From Granulibacter bethesdensis (GTDB lineage: Bacteria; Pseudomonadota; Alphaproteobacteria; Acetobacterales; Acetobacteraceae): 64,000 nt of DNA. The notes under the pieces were generated by a model. It made no database searches. It worked only from the letters and a program-made list of their open reading frames with translations, and was not told the origin of the DNA. Positions 8,831 to 16,193 of this stretch are shown here, piece after piece. Every line of letters begins with the position of its first letter. Positions within the stretch are counted from its first letter, which is position 1. The position numbers and the translations under genes were made by a program. The stretch covers positions 1,400,501-1,464,500 of the forward strand of contig NZ_CP018194.1 in the NCBI RefSeq assembly GCF_001889545.1, read 5' to 3'.

Positions 8831-8871
8831 GTAGGACATCTGACCTAATAATTTTTGGTCAGATGTCCTAC
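8831..8871 (+). promoter_or_regulatory. Perfect 15-bp inverted repeat upstream of tetR (candidate operator)
   Basis: GTAGGACATCTGACC (8831-8845) and its exact reverse complement (8857-8871) are separated by an 11-base AT-rich spacer. It ends 49 bp before the tetR start. TetR-family dimers bind palindromes and often autoregulate, so this is a candidate operator. No T-run follows the second arm on either strand, which argues against an intrinsic terminator. It could also be a recombination site left by a mobile element. Confidence 0.55.
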
Positions 8872-8920
8872 GCGTGATTTGAAGCTCTTGCTTGCCGCGC
8901 CATGATCATGAAGGTCGACA

Positions 8921-9523
8921 ATGAGCGCAAGCGAAACCCGCCAGCACATCCTGGATGTTGCCGACCGGCTTTTCTACGAACGCGGATATGAAGCGACCTC
9001 CTTTGCAGACATTGCTAAGGATGCCGGGCTATCGCGAGGTAATTTCTATTATCACTTCAAGGCCAAGGACGAGATTCTTTATGCGGTGATCGACCAGCGC
9101 TTGGCAAACACACGCGCCATGCTGAATGCTTGGGAGAAAAACGTGGAAGCGCCCGCAGACCGTATCCGCAGTTTCATCGGCATACTCATCGCGAACCGGA
9201 CGAAGATCATGGCTCACGGCTGCCCGGTCGGTACGCTCTGCAACGAACTGGCGAAACTCGACCATGCGGCGAAAGACGATGCCACCCGGCTGTTCACCCT
9301 GTTCCACAATTGGCTCGCCCGGCAGTTTGCCGCGCTCGGATGTGAATCCGATGCGGAAGCGCTGGCGCTACACATACTGATGCGTAGCCAAGGCGTCGCA
9401 ACGCTCGCAACTGCCTTCCGCGACGATGATTTCATTCGCCGAGAGGTCGCTGACATGGAGGCATGGCTGCACGCGCAAGCCCCTGTCGCATCATCATCAT
9501 CTCATTCCCTCCACCCCTCCTGA
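8921..9523 (+). CDS. TetR/AcrR family transcriptional regulator
   Basis: A 200-residue one-component repressor. The N-terminal TetR helix-turn-helix is clear: RQHILDVADRLFYERGYEATSFADIAKDAG, with recognition helix GLSRGNFYYHFKAKDEIL, spans residues 6-50. The remaining 150 residues form the ligand and dimerisation domain, containing HGCPVGTLCNEL. The start ATG at 8921 gives the usual spacing to the HTH. The inverted repeat at 8831-8871 upstream is its candidate operator. yciI-like and tag genes follow with gaps of 10 and 3 bp, so they form a three-gene operon that this protein may control. The His/Ser-rich C-terminal tail is probably disordered. Confidence 0.9.
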   Translation: MSASETRQHILDVADRLFYERGYEATSFADIAKDAGLSRGNFYYHFKAKDEILYAVIDQRLANTRAMLNAWEKNVEAPADRIRSFIGILIANRTKIMAHGCPVGTLCNELAKLDHAAKDDATRLFTLFHNWLARQFAALGCESDAEALALHILMRSQGVATLATAFRDDDFIRREVADMEAWLHAQAPVASSSSHSLHPS

Positions 9524-9533
9524 TGGAGCAATC

Positions 9534-9818
9534 ATGTTCGTCATAAACCTTCGCTTCGCCGACAAAACCAAAGCTCCGAAGTTCATGGACGGGCACAATG
9601 CCTGGATCAAACGCGGCTTCGACGATGGCGTGTTCCTGCTGGTTGGCAGCCTCCAACCGAATGCCGGCGGCACGATCGTCGCACATAATGCGCCAGCGGC
9701 GGAGATCGAGGCACGTGTGCAGGATGACCCCTTCGTCATTGAGGGCGTAGTGGAGGCCGAGATCCTCGCGATTTCGCCGACCCGGACCGATGAACGGCTC
9801 GCCTTCCTGAAAGCGTGA
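9534..9818 (+). CDS. YciI-like (YCII) domain protein
   Basis: A small protein of 94 residues with the YCII fold, a dimeric ferredoxin-like domain: MFVINLRFADK, then DGHNAWIKRGFDDGVFLLVGSL with the conserved His, and DPFVIEGVVEAEILAIS. The start is set by GGAG just before the ATG at 9534; the frame is open further upstream but only inside tetR. YCII proteins are poorly characterised; some are thought to act in small-molecule chemistry. It sits 10 bp after tetR and 3 bp before tag, so it is co-transcribed with both. Confidence 0.88.
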   Translation: MFVINLRFADKTKAPKFMDGHNAWIKRGFDDGVFLLVGSLQPNAGGTIVAHNAPAAEIEARVQDDPFVIEGVVEAEILAISPTRTDERLAFLKA

Positions 9819-9821
9819 GAG

Positions 9822-10430
9822 ATGAGCACAACGATCGCCGGTCCGGATGGACGCCCGCGCTGCCGCTGGTGCATGGGCGCACCTGAATTCCTCGCCTATC
9901 ACGACACGGAATGGGGCTTCCCGGTAGACGACGATCGCCGGCTGTTCGAGAAGTTGTGCCTCGAAGGGTTTCAGTCGGGCCTGAGTTGGCGGACGATACT
10001 CGCAAAACGCGAGAATTTCCGCGCCGCCTTCCATGGGTTCGATTTCGAACGGATCGCCGGTTTCTCCGACGCGGATGAGGAACGTCTGCTGAAGGATAGC
10101 AGCATAGTGCGTCATCGCGGCAAGATCGCCGCCGTCATCAACAATGCGAAACGCGCGCAGGACCTGGTGAGGCGGGAAGGCTCAATCGCCGCCTACGTCT
10201 GGCGCTTCGAGCCAACAGCGGATGAATTGGCCAGGCCTCAAACCGCATCGACTTCAACTGCTTCCATCGCGCTATCGAAAGACCTGAAGAAACGTGGCTG
10301 GTCCTTCGTCGGTCCGACCACCGTTTATGCCTTTATGCAGGCCATGGGCCTCATCAACGATCATGCGGAGGGATGCATTGTTCGGGAACAGGTGGCCGCC
10401 GCCAAGACAACCTTTACACCACCTGCCTAG
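9822..10430 (+). CDS. tag: DNA-3-methyladenine glycosylase I
   Basis: A 202-residue Tag glycosylase that removes 3-methyladenine from alkylated DNA in base excision repair. The family zinc ligands are in place: C14, H27 (AYHDTEWG), H181 and C185 (NDHAEGC). The residue equivalent to the catalytic Glu38 of E. coli Tag is E48 in CLEGFQSGLSW, and GWSFVGPTTVYAFMQAMG is the usual C-terminal helix. It is the last gene of the tetR-yciI-tag operon (3-bp gap) inside the repeat-bracketed segment. Regulation of tag by a neighbouring TetR protein would be unusual, since adaptive alkylation responses normally use Ada. Confidence 0.95.
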   Translation: MSTTIAGPDGRPRCRWCMGAPEFLAYHDTEWGFPVDDDRRLFEKLCLEGFQSGLSWRTILAKRENFRAAFHGFDFERIAGFSDADEERLLKDSSIVRHRGKIAAVINNAKRAQDLVRREGSIAAYVWRFEPTADELARPQTASTSTASIALSKDLKKRGWSFVGPTTVYAFMQAMGLINDHAEGCIVREQVAAAKTTFTPPA

Positions 10431-10469
10431 CCCAAAAGAGAAAGAATACCCGCCGTTCACCTGATGTCA

Positions 10470-10577
10470 CCGTCGTTAGTACGCTACCACCGCTGAGCCC
10501 CGCCAGTTACCGCATAATGCGAATTATCCACATAATTATCAAATTGTTGTCACGATCTCATAGTGCTCATCTTCATC
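10470..10577 (-). repeat. Diverged direct repeat, right copy
   Basis: The partner of 8578-8685, with the same orientation and length. The reverse strand begins directly at the stop codon of the glycosyltransferase gene (which ends at 10576) and reads DEDEHYEIV, three residues and a stop, as in the left copy. Similarity stops sharply at 10577, so this is the right-hand junction of the accessory segment. Together the copies bracket tetR, yciI and tag. Confidence 0.65.
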
Positions 10578-11601
10578 AATTGTCATCACGATGCAGAAGC
10601 TCCGGCAACACCTGCGCTACGAGCGCACTGTAAAGCTGGGTTTGCTGATGTGCCTGAATATACAGAGGATCTATTTTTCCCACATAGGATTTGGTCCGCA
10701 CTGACCCGTACCAATGAACAACGATGGTTTGCGGCATAAGTGCCTTTTTGAGGGCCTCTGGTGCATGACCGCATGGCCGAAACCAGTGTTCAGAGATTTC
10801 CGGTGCAAGAGGATAAAAATATTCCGGATCATGGACGACAAGATCCGGAATAAGCCCTTTGCCGATCAGTTCCTGCAATAAATCAGGCCCCAACGCATTG
10901 GGCTTTACCTGTTTGTCAGCAGACATTGCGACCATATGCCGCAAATAAATCTCAAATAAAGGCGCTTTCGGTGCGCCGCCCATGATGGCGCCGTTGATGC
11001 CTCGGAAATAGGCTCCCTCAACATAACGGTAAAAACGCCAACCTTCGGGCAGCACCCTCATAGCCTTGCGCATCACATCCAAAGTCAGCACCCACCCCCA
11101 TACGAACGGAGATCGGGACAATTTGACCCAATAAGGCCAGACGATCCTTTCAACGCCAATGAACTGCTGTAATTGAAACAGCGATGAAAATGACGCGATT
11201 GTTACAGTATCGACATCCAGATAGATGCCACCATCACGATATAAAATCGCCGCCCGTAATATGTCTGACAAAATAGCAGGACTGGAAACATGGCTATATA
11301 AAACCCACACTTTGTCATCCAGGCCCAACTCCGCTCCGACTGACTGCAATAAAGCCTGCGGGTTGATCCGGGACAGGCGGATGGATGACACCGCCCGCAA
11401 TGCTTCAAGCACCTGACTGCTTTCCAACTCATCAGTGTGGTGCAGGATGACTTCATCCGCCTCGCCATGGGCAGCAGCGGACAGCAGGGCAATACCATAA
11501 GCCCAGGGCAACCTCGACCCTATCCAGCAGAAGTGCAGCAAACTGGTCGTAGGCATGGCAGATCTGGCAACTTTCATGCCCGGCATTCCGGAATGGTTCA
11601 C
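10576..11601 (-). CDS. Glycosyltransferase with DXD motif (capsular/OCH1-like sugar transferase)
   Basis: A 341-residue glycosyltransferase of the DXD-sugar-binding group: LLHFCWIGSRLPWAYGIA at the N-terminus, and the key segment SDILRAAILYRDGGIYLDVDT, where DVD binds the metal and nucleotide sugar. The length and fold are typical of enzymes adding hexoses to surface polysaccharides or lipids; the substrate cannot be told. The GTG at 11601 gives the longest form; ATGs at 11586 or 11556 are plausible, the last giving the shortest N-terminus before the conserved part. It lies 6 bp downstream of the mscS-like gene. Its stop codon abuts the right repeat, so the last residues may have been altered by an insertion. 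Confidence 0.8.
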   Translation of the reverse strand: MNHSGMPGMKVARSAMPTTSLLHFCWIGSRLPWAYGIALLSAAAHGEADEVILHHTDELESSQVLEALRAVSSIRLSRINPQALLQSVGAELGLDDKVWVLYSHVSSPAILSDILRAAILYRDGGIYLDVDTVTIASFSSLFQLQQFIGVERIVWPYWVKLSRSPFVWGWVLTLDVMRKAMRVLPEGWRFYRYVEGAYFRGINGAIMGGAPKAPLFEIYLRHMVAMSADKQVKPNALGPDLLQELIGKGLIPDLVVHDPEYFYPLAPEISEHWFRPCGHAPEALKKALMPQTIVVHWYGSVRTKSYVGKIDPLYIQAHQQTQLYSALVAQVLPELLHRDDN

Positions 11602-11607
11602 GTGTTT

Positions 11608-13815
11608 TTATGCAGGCTGCTGGCCGGTTCCGGGCTGAACTTCATCCAGAAACAGCCGCATACCGGGAACGGCGATTTCAATTCCGTGCTCTTCCAGCAC
11701 GTTCTTGACGATCTCGTTATAGGCTCGGCCAATGACCCACTGCTCGCCGGGCAGCGTCTTGATGCGGGCGCGGATGCTGATGATCGCCGGAGAAAGGTCG
11801 ATCACACCCTGCATATCGAGTGTTCCAATGATGGCGCCGGCATGTTCAGTCTGCATCAACCGGTCAAATGCCTCGAACATGGCCGCCTTGGTATCCGGGA
11901 TACTGGCGCGGTGACCAACGCGCACTACAGCAGCATGCATGGAGAAGATACGGTTGTGATTTGAGACACGATCAACCGATGAAAACGGAATCAGATGGTA
12001 AATACCGTCCACGCTGCGAATAGCAACCGACCGGATCGTCAGTTTTTCGACCGTCCCCTGAATACCCGCGGCTTCCACCACGTCGCCCTCATTCATTGCA
12101 TTTTCGAACTGAATGAACATGCCGTTGATGATGTCCTGCACCAGCTTCTGGGAGCCAAAACCGATAGCCAACCCGAATACCCCCGCACCAGCCAGCAAGG
12201 GCGCGGTATTGACGCCCAGCTGTGACAGGATCGCCAGCACAACGATAACCGCCATGGTGATGGAAAACGCGTTCCTGAACAGGGAGAGCAGAGTCCTCTC
12301 GCGGGAGGAAATGCCGTGCTCCTCCCCCTGCAACAGCCGTTTCTCAATCCAGGAAATCACCAGCATATAAATCGCTGCGCTGCATCCCAGAACGATCAGC
12401 ACCGATATTCCGGCTGACAGTGTAAATTTTCCGGCATCAGTCTTTAACCAGCCGATAACATCGACCACTGCCCAGACTTGCAACAATCCCAGCACGGTCA
12501 CCACGAAAACCGTCAGCCGCAGAATGCGACGCAGCGGATTGATCAGCCTTCCCAGCCAGATATTCAATAAGGGGATTGCACGTTTCAGTCGATCTGCAAC
12601 GGAGACGTCATTGTGTAGCATCGCCAGCTTGCTCAAGGCGAAGCCACCCACCAGCAGAATGACAACGGAATATACCGAGGCCCGCAGCACGAAAGGCAGC
12701 AGCCATGGCATACTCAGCCAGCATATGAACAGCGCCGTCAGCCACAGCGTCACAATCGCATGCCAGATTGCCGCGATAACGGCACCGAGCCGGGCAAAGA
12801 TATCAGATGCACCCTCTAAAGAACCATGATTGGTCAATCTGGTCAGGGCCATACGACCCTCCCGGCGTTGCACGATGCAGAACCAGATGGCAACGATCAG
12901 TGCGGACAGAACTGTCAGCGTTTCCAGCGCATGACCGCCATCAATGGAGACTGTTTCCATCAGGGGAATGACCATCAGGAAACTGTAGCCAAACACCGAC
13001 GCCGACCATGCCAGCCAGCTGTACCAGAGTCTGGCCCTGTGATTGGCTTCAGAAAGCGTGCCCATTTTCAGGAAGCGTAAATGCGGCAGATGCGGTGTAA
13101 AAATTGCCCGTAAAGCCACCCTGAAGGATTCAACCAGCAGGAAAGAGCGCAGGAACATGTCCTGTCCGGCGGTGACGTTGGCTCCGTCTTCAATCAGCCG
13201 CGCCAATTCCTCTCCGGCCAGCCACGCAATGACAACCGTGCCGACATCAAGCAGCACAATCGTCAGCAATCGCAGCACTTTCCCTGCAAAACTGCCCGGC
13301 CGATGCAGCCAGACAGGAGTTGAGAGACGTGCAGTTATCCATCGGACTGCATAGAACGCCGCGAATGTCCCGGCTGCAACGCCCGCCATGTTGCGGAAGA
13401 TCATCAGGACATGCCAGCTGAACAACCGGGATGTCCCGTGCAACACCTCCAGCAGCTCTCTGAACGCCATCTGCCATACCGACAGAAAGGAGCGGAGATG
13501 CTGAAACAGCAGAGCGGAAAAATTAGCCAGATGAACCGCTACCGGCTCTGGAGGTGATGCATCCCTTTTTTTATCGTCTGTCGCCGTTTTTTTTAAACGT
13601 TCGATCAGGCGTGCACGTGCCTTGTCATCCTCAAGAATTTTCACCAACCCATCAATATCAGGGTCCGCGTTCCCGGATGTGTCAGAGGAAGATGCAGAGG
13701 GAAGATTCAGCCCCGGAATGATGCCGGGGCGGGACGAAGGGGCGGCTGCCAGACCGGGTTGAACACAATGCAGCCCAACGCCTGTCAGAAGCAGAAACAG
13801 TCCAAGCCGCTTCAT
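11608..13815 (-). CDS. MscS-family mechanosensitive ion channel (large, multi-helix)
   Basis: A 735-residue inner-membrane channel. It has a signal peptide (MKRLGLFLLLTGVGLHCVQ...GLAA), a periplasmic domain of about 100 residues rich in charged amino acids, and then about ten hydrophobic segments. The MscS core lies at the end: GAGVFGLAIGFGSQKLVQDI (pore helix TM3) followed by the beta domain with FENAMNEGDVVEAAGIQGTV and the C-terminal vestibule. It would release solutes on hypo-osmotic shock. The start at 13815 fits the signal peptide; an in-frame extension to 13929 has no signal character. It is co-directional with the DUF3617 gene upstream and the glycosyltransferase downstream. Confidence 0.9.
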   Translation of the reverse strand: MKRLGLFLLLTGVGLHCVQPGLAAAPSSRPGIIPGLNLPSASSSDTSGNADPDIDGLVKILEDDKARARLIERLKKTATDDKKRDASPPEPVAVHLANFSALLFQHLRSFLSVWQMAFRELLEVLHGTSRLFSWHVLMIFRNMAGVAAGTFAAFYAVRWITARLSTPVWLHRPGSFAGKVLRLLTIVLLDVGTVVIAWLAGEELARLIEDGANVTAGQDMFLRSFLLVESFRVALRAIFTPHLPHLRFLKMGTLSEANHRARLWYSWLAWSASVFGYSFLMVIPLMETVSIDGGHALETLTVLSALIVAIWFCIVQRREGRMALTRLTNHGSLEGASDIFARLGAVIAAIWHAIVTLWLTALFICWLSMPWLLPFVLRASVYSVVILLVGGFALSKLAMLHNDVSVADRLKRAIPLLNIWLGRLINPLRRILRLTVFVVTVLGLLQVWAVVDVIGWLKTDAGKFTLSAGISVLIVLGCSAAIYMLVISWIEKRLLQGEEHGISSRERTLLSLFRNAFSITMAVIVVLAILSQLGVNTAPLLAGAGVFGLAIGFGSQKLVQDIINGMFIQFENAMNEGDVVEAAGIQGTVEKLTIRSVAIRSVDGIYHLIPFSSVDRVSNHNRIFSMHAAVVRVGHRASIPDTKAAMFEAFDRLMQTEHAGAIIGTLDMQGVIDLSPAIISIRARIKTLPGEQWVIGRAYNEIVKNVLEEHGIEIAVPGMRLFLDEVQPGTGQQPA

Positions 13816-13861
13816 CACCTTTACCCTCTGCACGGCCTCATAATGCCGAAAAATGGCATGA

Positions 13862-14293
13862 TCAGGGCGCTTTTGGGCACTCACCAGTGCGGCGGCCATC
13901 AATCGTGATATGGGCCAGCGGTTTGCCATCCTGCGTATTGTCGATCACGCCGGTCAGGTGTGTTGCGCTGTCAAACACGAACTTTCCACTGCTGGCAATT
14001 TTCTTTTCGTTCTTGCATTCCACCATCCAGGACAGGGTGGTGCCGTCCCAGTGATGCGTATTGTCACATTGCGGCATGGATTTGCTGAAGTTGAAACCGG
14101 CTTCCGGGTTTTTTGCCTCTTCCGGGGTGATGCACTGGGTCTTCTGACGCTTGACCGTTTTTTCATCCTTCTGGGCGGTGATATCAATCGTCCACAGACC
14201 CGACTGAATCTCGGTTGCCCGCGCCAGAGCCGGCAGGCCAATGCAGAAAGAAAGAATGAAAGCAGCGGTTCCGTTGAACAGGGCCTTGTTCAT
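13862..14293 (-). CDS. DUF3617 family periplasmic protein
   Basis: A 143-residue exported protein. A signal peptide (MNKALFNGTAAFILSFCIGL, cleavage after ALA) is followed by the DUF3617 pattern: IQSGLWTIDI near the start, a CITPEE segment, an internal Cys pair, and C-terminal DGRRTGECP. The function of the family is unknown. I took the ATG at 14293 because it starts the signal peptide; the open frame to 14416 is not supported. It lies between glmS, which ends 76 bp upstream on the same strand, and the mscS-like gene. A small hairpin (14326-14346) occurs in the gap after glmS but lacks a U-run. Confidence 0.85.
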   Translation of the reverse strand: MNKALFNGTAAFILSFCIGLPALARATEIQSGLWTIDITAQKDEKTVKRQKTQCITPEEAKNPEAGFNFSKSMPQCDNTHHWDGTTLSWMVECKNEKKIASSGKFVFDSATHLTGVIDNTQDGKPLAHITIDGRRTGECPKAP

Positions 14294-14369
14294 GAGCAGT
14301 ATTCCTCGAAAATGATATTGGTTTTGAACGAAAGAGGCCTTCGTTCCAGAATTGGGCAGCGTGGTCCAG

Positions 14370-16193
14370 TTACTCGACCGTGACACTTTTAGCGAGGTTA
14401 CGAGGCTGATCGACATCGGTACCCTTCATGACCGCGACGTGATAGGCCAGAAGCTGAACAGGAATGGCGTAAAGCAACGGGGCCACAAACGGGTCAACCT
14501 CTGGAAGGATGACCGTCTCAGCTGCGATACCCTTCAAACGCTCTGCCCCCCGTTCATCGCTGAACACCATGATCTGGCCGCCTCTTGCTGCGGCTTCCTG
14601 AAGATTGGAGGCTGTTTTATCAAAAAGCGGGCCGCTGGGGGTAATGGCGATGATCGGCACGCTATGGTCGATCAGGGCGATGGGACCATGCTTCATCTCG
14701 CCTGCCGCATAGGCTTCGGCATGGATATAGCTGATTTCCTTCAGCTTTAACGCACCCTCATGAGCGATAGGATAGCAATTTCCCCGCCCCAGATACAGCA
14801 CATCCCGGGCTTCTGCGACCCGTGCTGCCACGCGCTTGATGGCGTCATGCCTTTCCAGAACCTCGGCAGCCGCGCCGGGCACTTCCAGCAGAGCAGCGGT
14901 CAGGCGCGCTTCTTCGGCATGATCCAGCAGACCACGGTGACGCCCGGCGGCAATGGCGAGGCAGGCCAGCACAGATAACTGGGCTGTGAACGCCTTGGTG
15001 CTGGCAACGCCGATCTCCGGCCCGGCAATGGTTTGCAGGACGGAGTCACTTTCACGGGCAATGGTGCTCTCGGCAACGTTGACGATGGAGAGAAGTGTCT
15101 GCCCACCTGCTTTCAGACACCGCAGAGCCGCCAGAGTATCGGCCGTTTCGCCGGACTGGCTGACCAGCAGGCCCAGTCCACGCTCTGGCAAGGGCGGTTC
15201 ACGATAACGGAATTCGCTGGCAACATCGCTGTCAACCGGCAGGCGCGCCAATGTCTCGAACCAGCGGGCGCCCACCAGGCCGGCATAATAGGCTGAGCCA
15301 CAGGCTGTCATGGTAATGCGTGAAATATCCGACCAGTCAAAAGGCAATTCCGGCAGCGCCACCTGACGGGTCGCCGGATTGACCATCTGGTGCAGCGTAT
15401 CACCGATCACCGCCGGGTGTTCATGGAGCTCCTTCTCCATGAAATGCCGGTATTCGCCCTTGCCGATCGCAGCACCACTATAGGCGGTGAGCTTGACCTC
15501 CCGCGCGGCTTCTGTGCCATCCTCCGTAAAGAAACGGGCACCTTCCCGTGTCACCAGCACGTAATCGCCATCCTTCAGATAGGCGATCCGCCGGGTCAGG
15601 GGCGCCAGAGCCAGAGCATCAGAGCCAAGAAACATTTCCTGATCCCCATAGCCGACCGCCAGAGGTGCGCCCTGCTGTGCGCCGATGATCAGATCAGGAT
15701 GCCCGGCGAACAGCATGGCCAGCGCATAAGCTCCCTCCAGACGACTCAGGGCGGCCTGCGCCGCGGCGACCGGCCCCATACCCTGCCTCAGATGCAGATC
15801 GACCAATTGGGCAACGGTTTCCGTATCGGTTTCTGTTTGAAAAACCTGTCCCTCCGCCTCCAGCTCGGTCCTCAATTCGGCATGATTCTCGATGATCCCG
15901 TTATGGACGATGGCCACACGGGAGGTGCCATGCGGATGGGCATTGCTCTCGGTCGGAGCGCCATGCGTGGCCCAGCGCGTATGGCCAATGCCGGTCAGTC
16001 CCGGCAGAGGGGCGCGATCCAGCAGGGCAGTCAAATTGGCGAGCTTTCCCTCTGCCCGGCGGCGGTCGATGATCCCATCCACCAGCGTGGCGACCCCGGC
16101 ACTGTCATAGCCGCGATATTCCAGCCGACGAAGGCCGTCCAACAGTAAAGGGGCGGCATCCCGCGCCCCGATGACACCCACAATGCCGCACAT
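14370..16193 (-). CDS. glmS: Glutamine-fructose-6-phosphate aminotransferase (isomerizing)
   Basis: Full-length GlmS of 607 residues, the usual length. The N-terminal glutaminase begins MCGIVGVIG with the catalytic Cys2, followed by GIGHTRWATHG and HNGIIENH. Two SIS sugar-isomerase domains follow: TACGSAYYAGLVG, SQSGETADT and the C-terminal tail ending NLAKSVTVE. It makes glucosamine-6-phosphate for peptidoglycan and lipopolysaccharide. Its ATG overlaps the glmU stop by one base (TGATG), so glmU-glmS translation is coupled and the start is certain. No glmS ribozyme is present; with only one base between the genes there is no room for one. Confidence 0.97.
   Translation of the reverse strand: MCGIVGVIGARDAAPLLLDGLRRLEYRGYDSAGVATLVDGIIDRRRAEGKLANLTALLDRAPLPGLTGIGHTRWATHGAPTESNAHPHGTSRVAIVHNGIIENHAELRTELEAEGQVFQTETDTETVAQLVDLHLRQGMGPVAAAQAALSRLEGAYALAMLFAGHPDLIIGAQQGAPLAVGYGDQEMFLGSDALALAPLTRRIAYLKDGDYVLVTREGARFFTEDGTEAAREVKLTAYSGAAIGKGEYRHFMEKELHEHPAVIGDTLHQMVNPATRQVALPELPFDWSDISRITMTACGSAYYAGLVGARWFETLARLPVDSDVASEFRYREPPLPERGLGLLVSQSGETADTLAALRCLKAGGQTLLSIVNVAESTIARESDSVLQTIAGPEIGVASTKAFTAQLSVLACLAIAAGRHRGLLDHAEEARLTAALLEVPGAAAEVLERHDAIKRVAARVAEARDVLYLGRGNCYPIAHEGALKLKEISYIHAEAYAAGEMKHGPIALIDHSVPIIAITPSGPLFDKTASNLQEAAARGGQIMVFSDERGAERLKGIAAETVILPEVDPFVAPLLYAIPVQLLAYHVAVMKGTDVDQPRNLAKSVTVE

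Larger units (their letters stand above)
8448..8920 (+). other. Gene-free stretch between marR remnant and tetR
   Basis: No convincing gene in 473 bp. It contains the left copy of a diverged direct repeat (8578-8685), followed by about 145 bp of unassigned sequence and then a perfect inverted repeat (8831-8871) in front of tetR. The reverse strand of the repeat ends in a short coding-like tail with a stop codon, so this looks like the remnant of a gene read leftward. Confidence 0.5.

Noticed and set aside
8831-8871. Reading the tetR-upstream inverted repeat as a terminator
   Set aside because: The stem is not followed by a T-run on either strand; an operator or recombination site fits better.
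7356-10577. Accessory segment as a defence island
   Set aside because: No nuclease, methyltransferase, helicase or toxin-antitoxin gene is present; one EVE protein alone is not enough.
14326-14346. Hairpin after glmS as a terminator
   Set aside because: The stem has only 7 pairs and no U-run on the minus strand.
14370-16193. glmS ribozyme or riboswitch
   Set aside because: glmS is coupled to glmU by a one-base overlap, leaving no leader, and that ribozyme is typical of Gram-positive bacteria.
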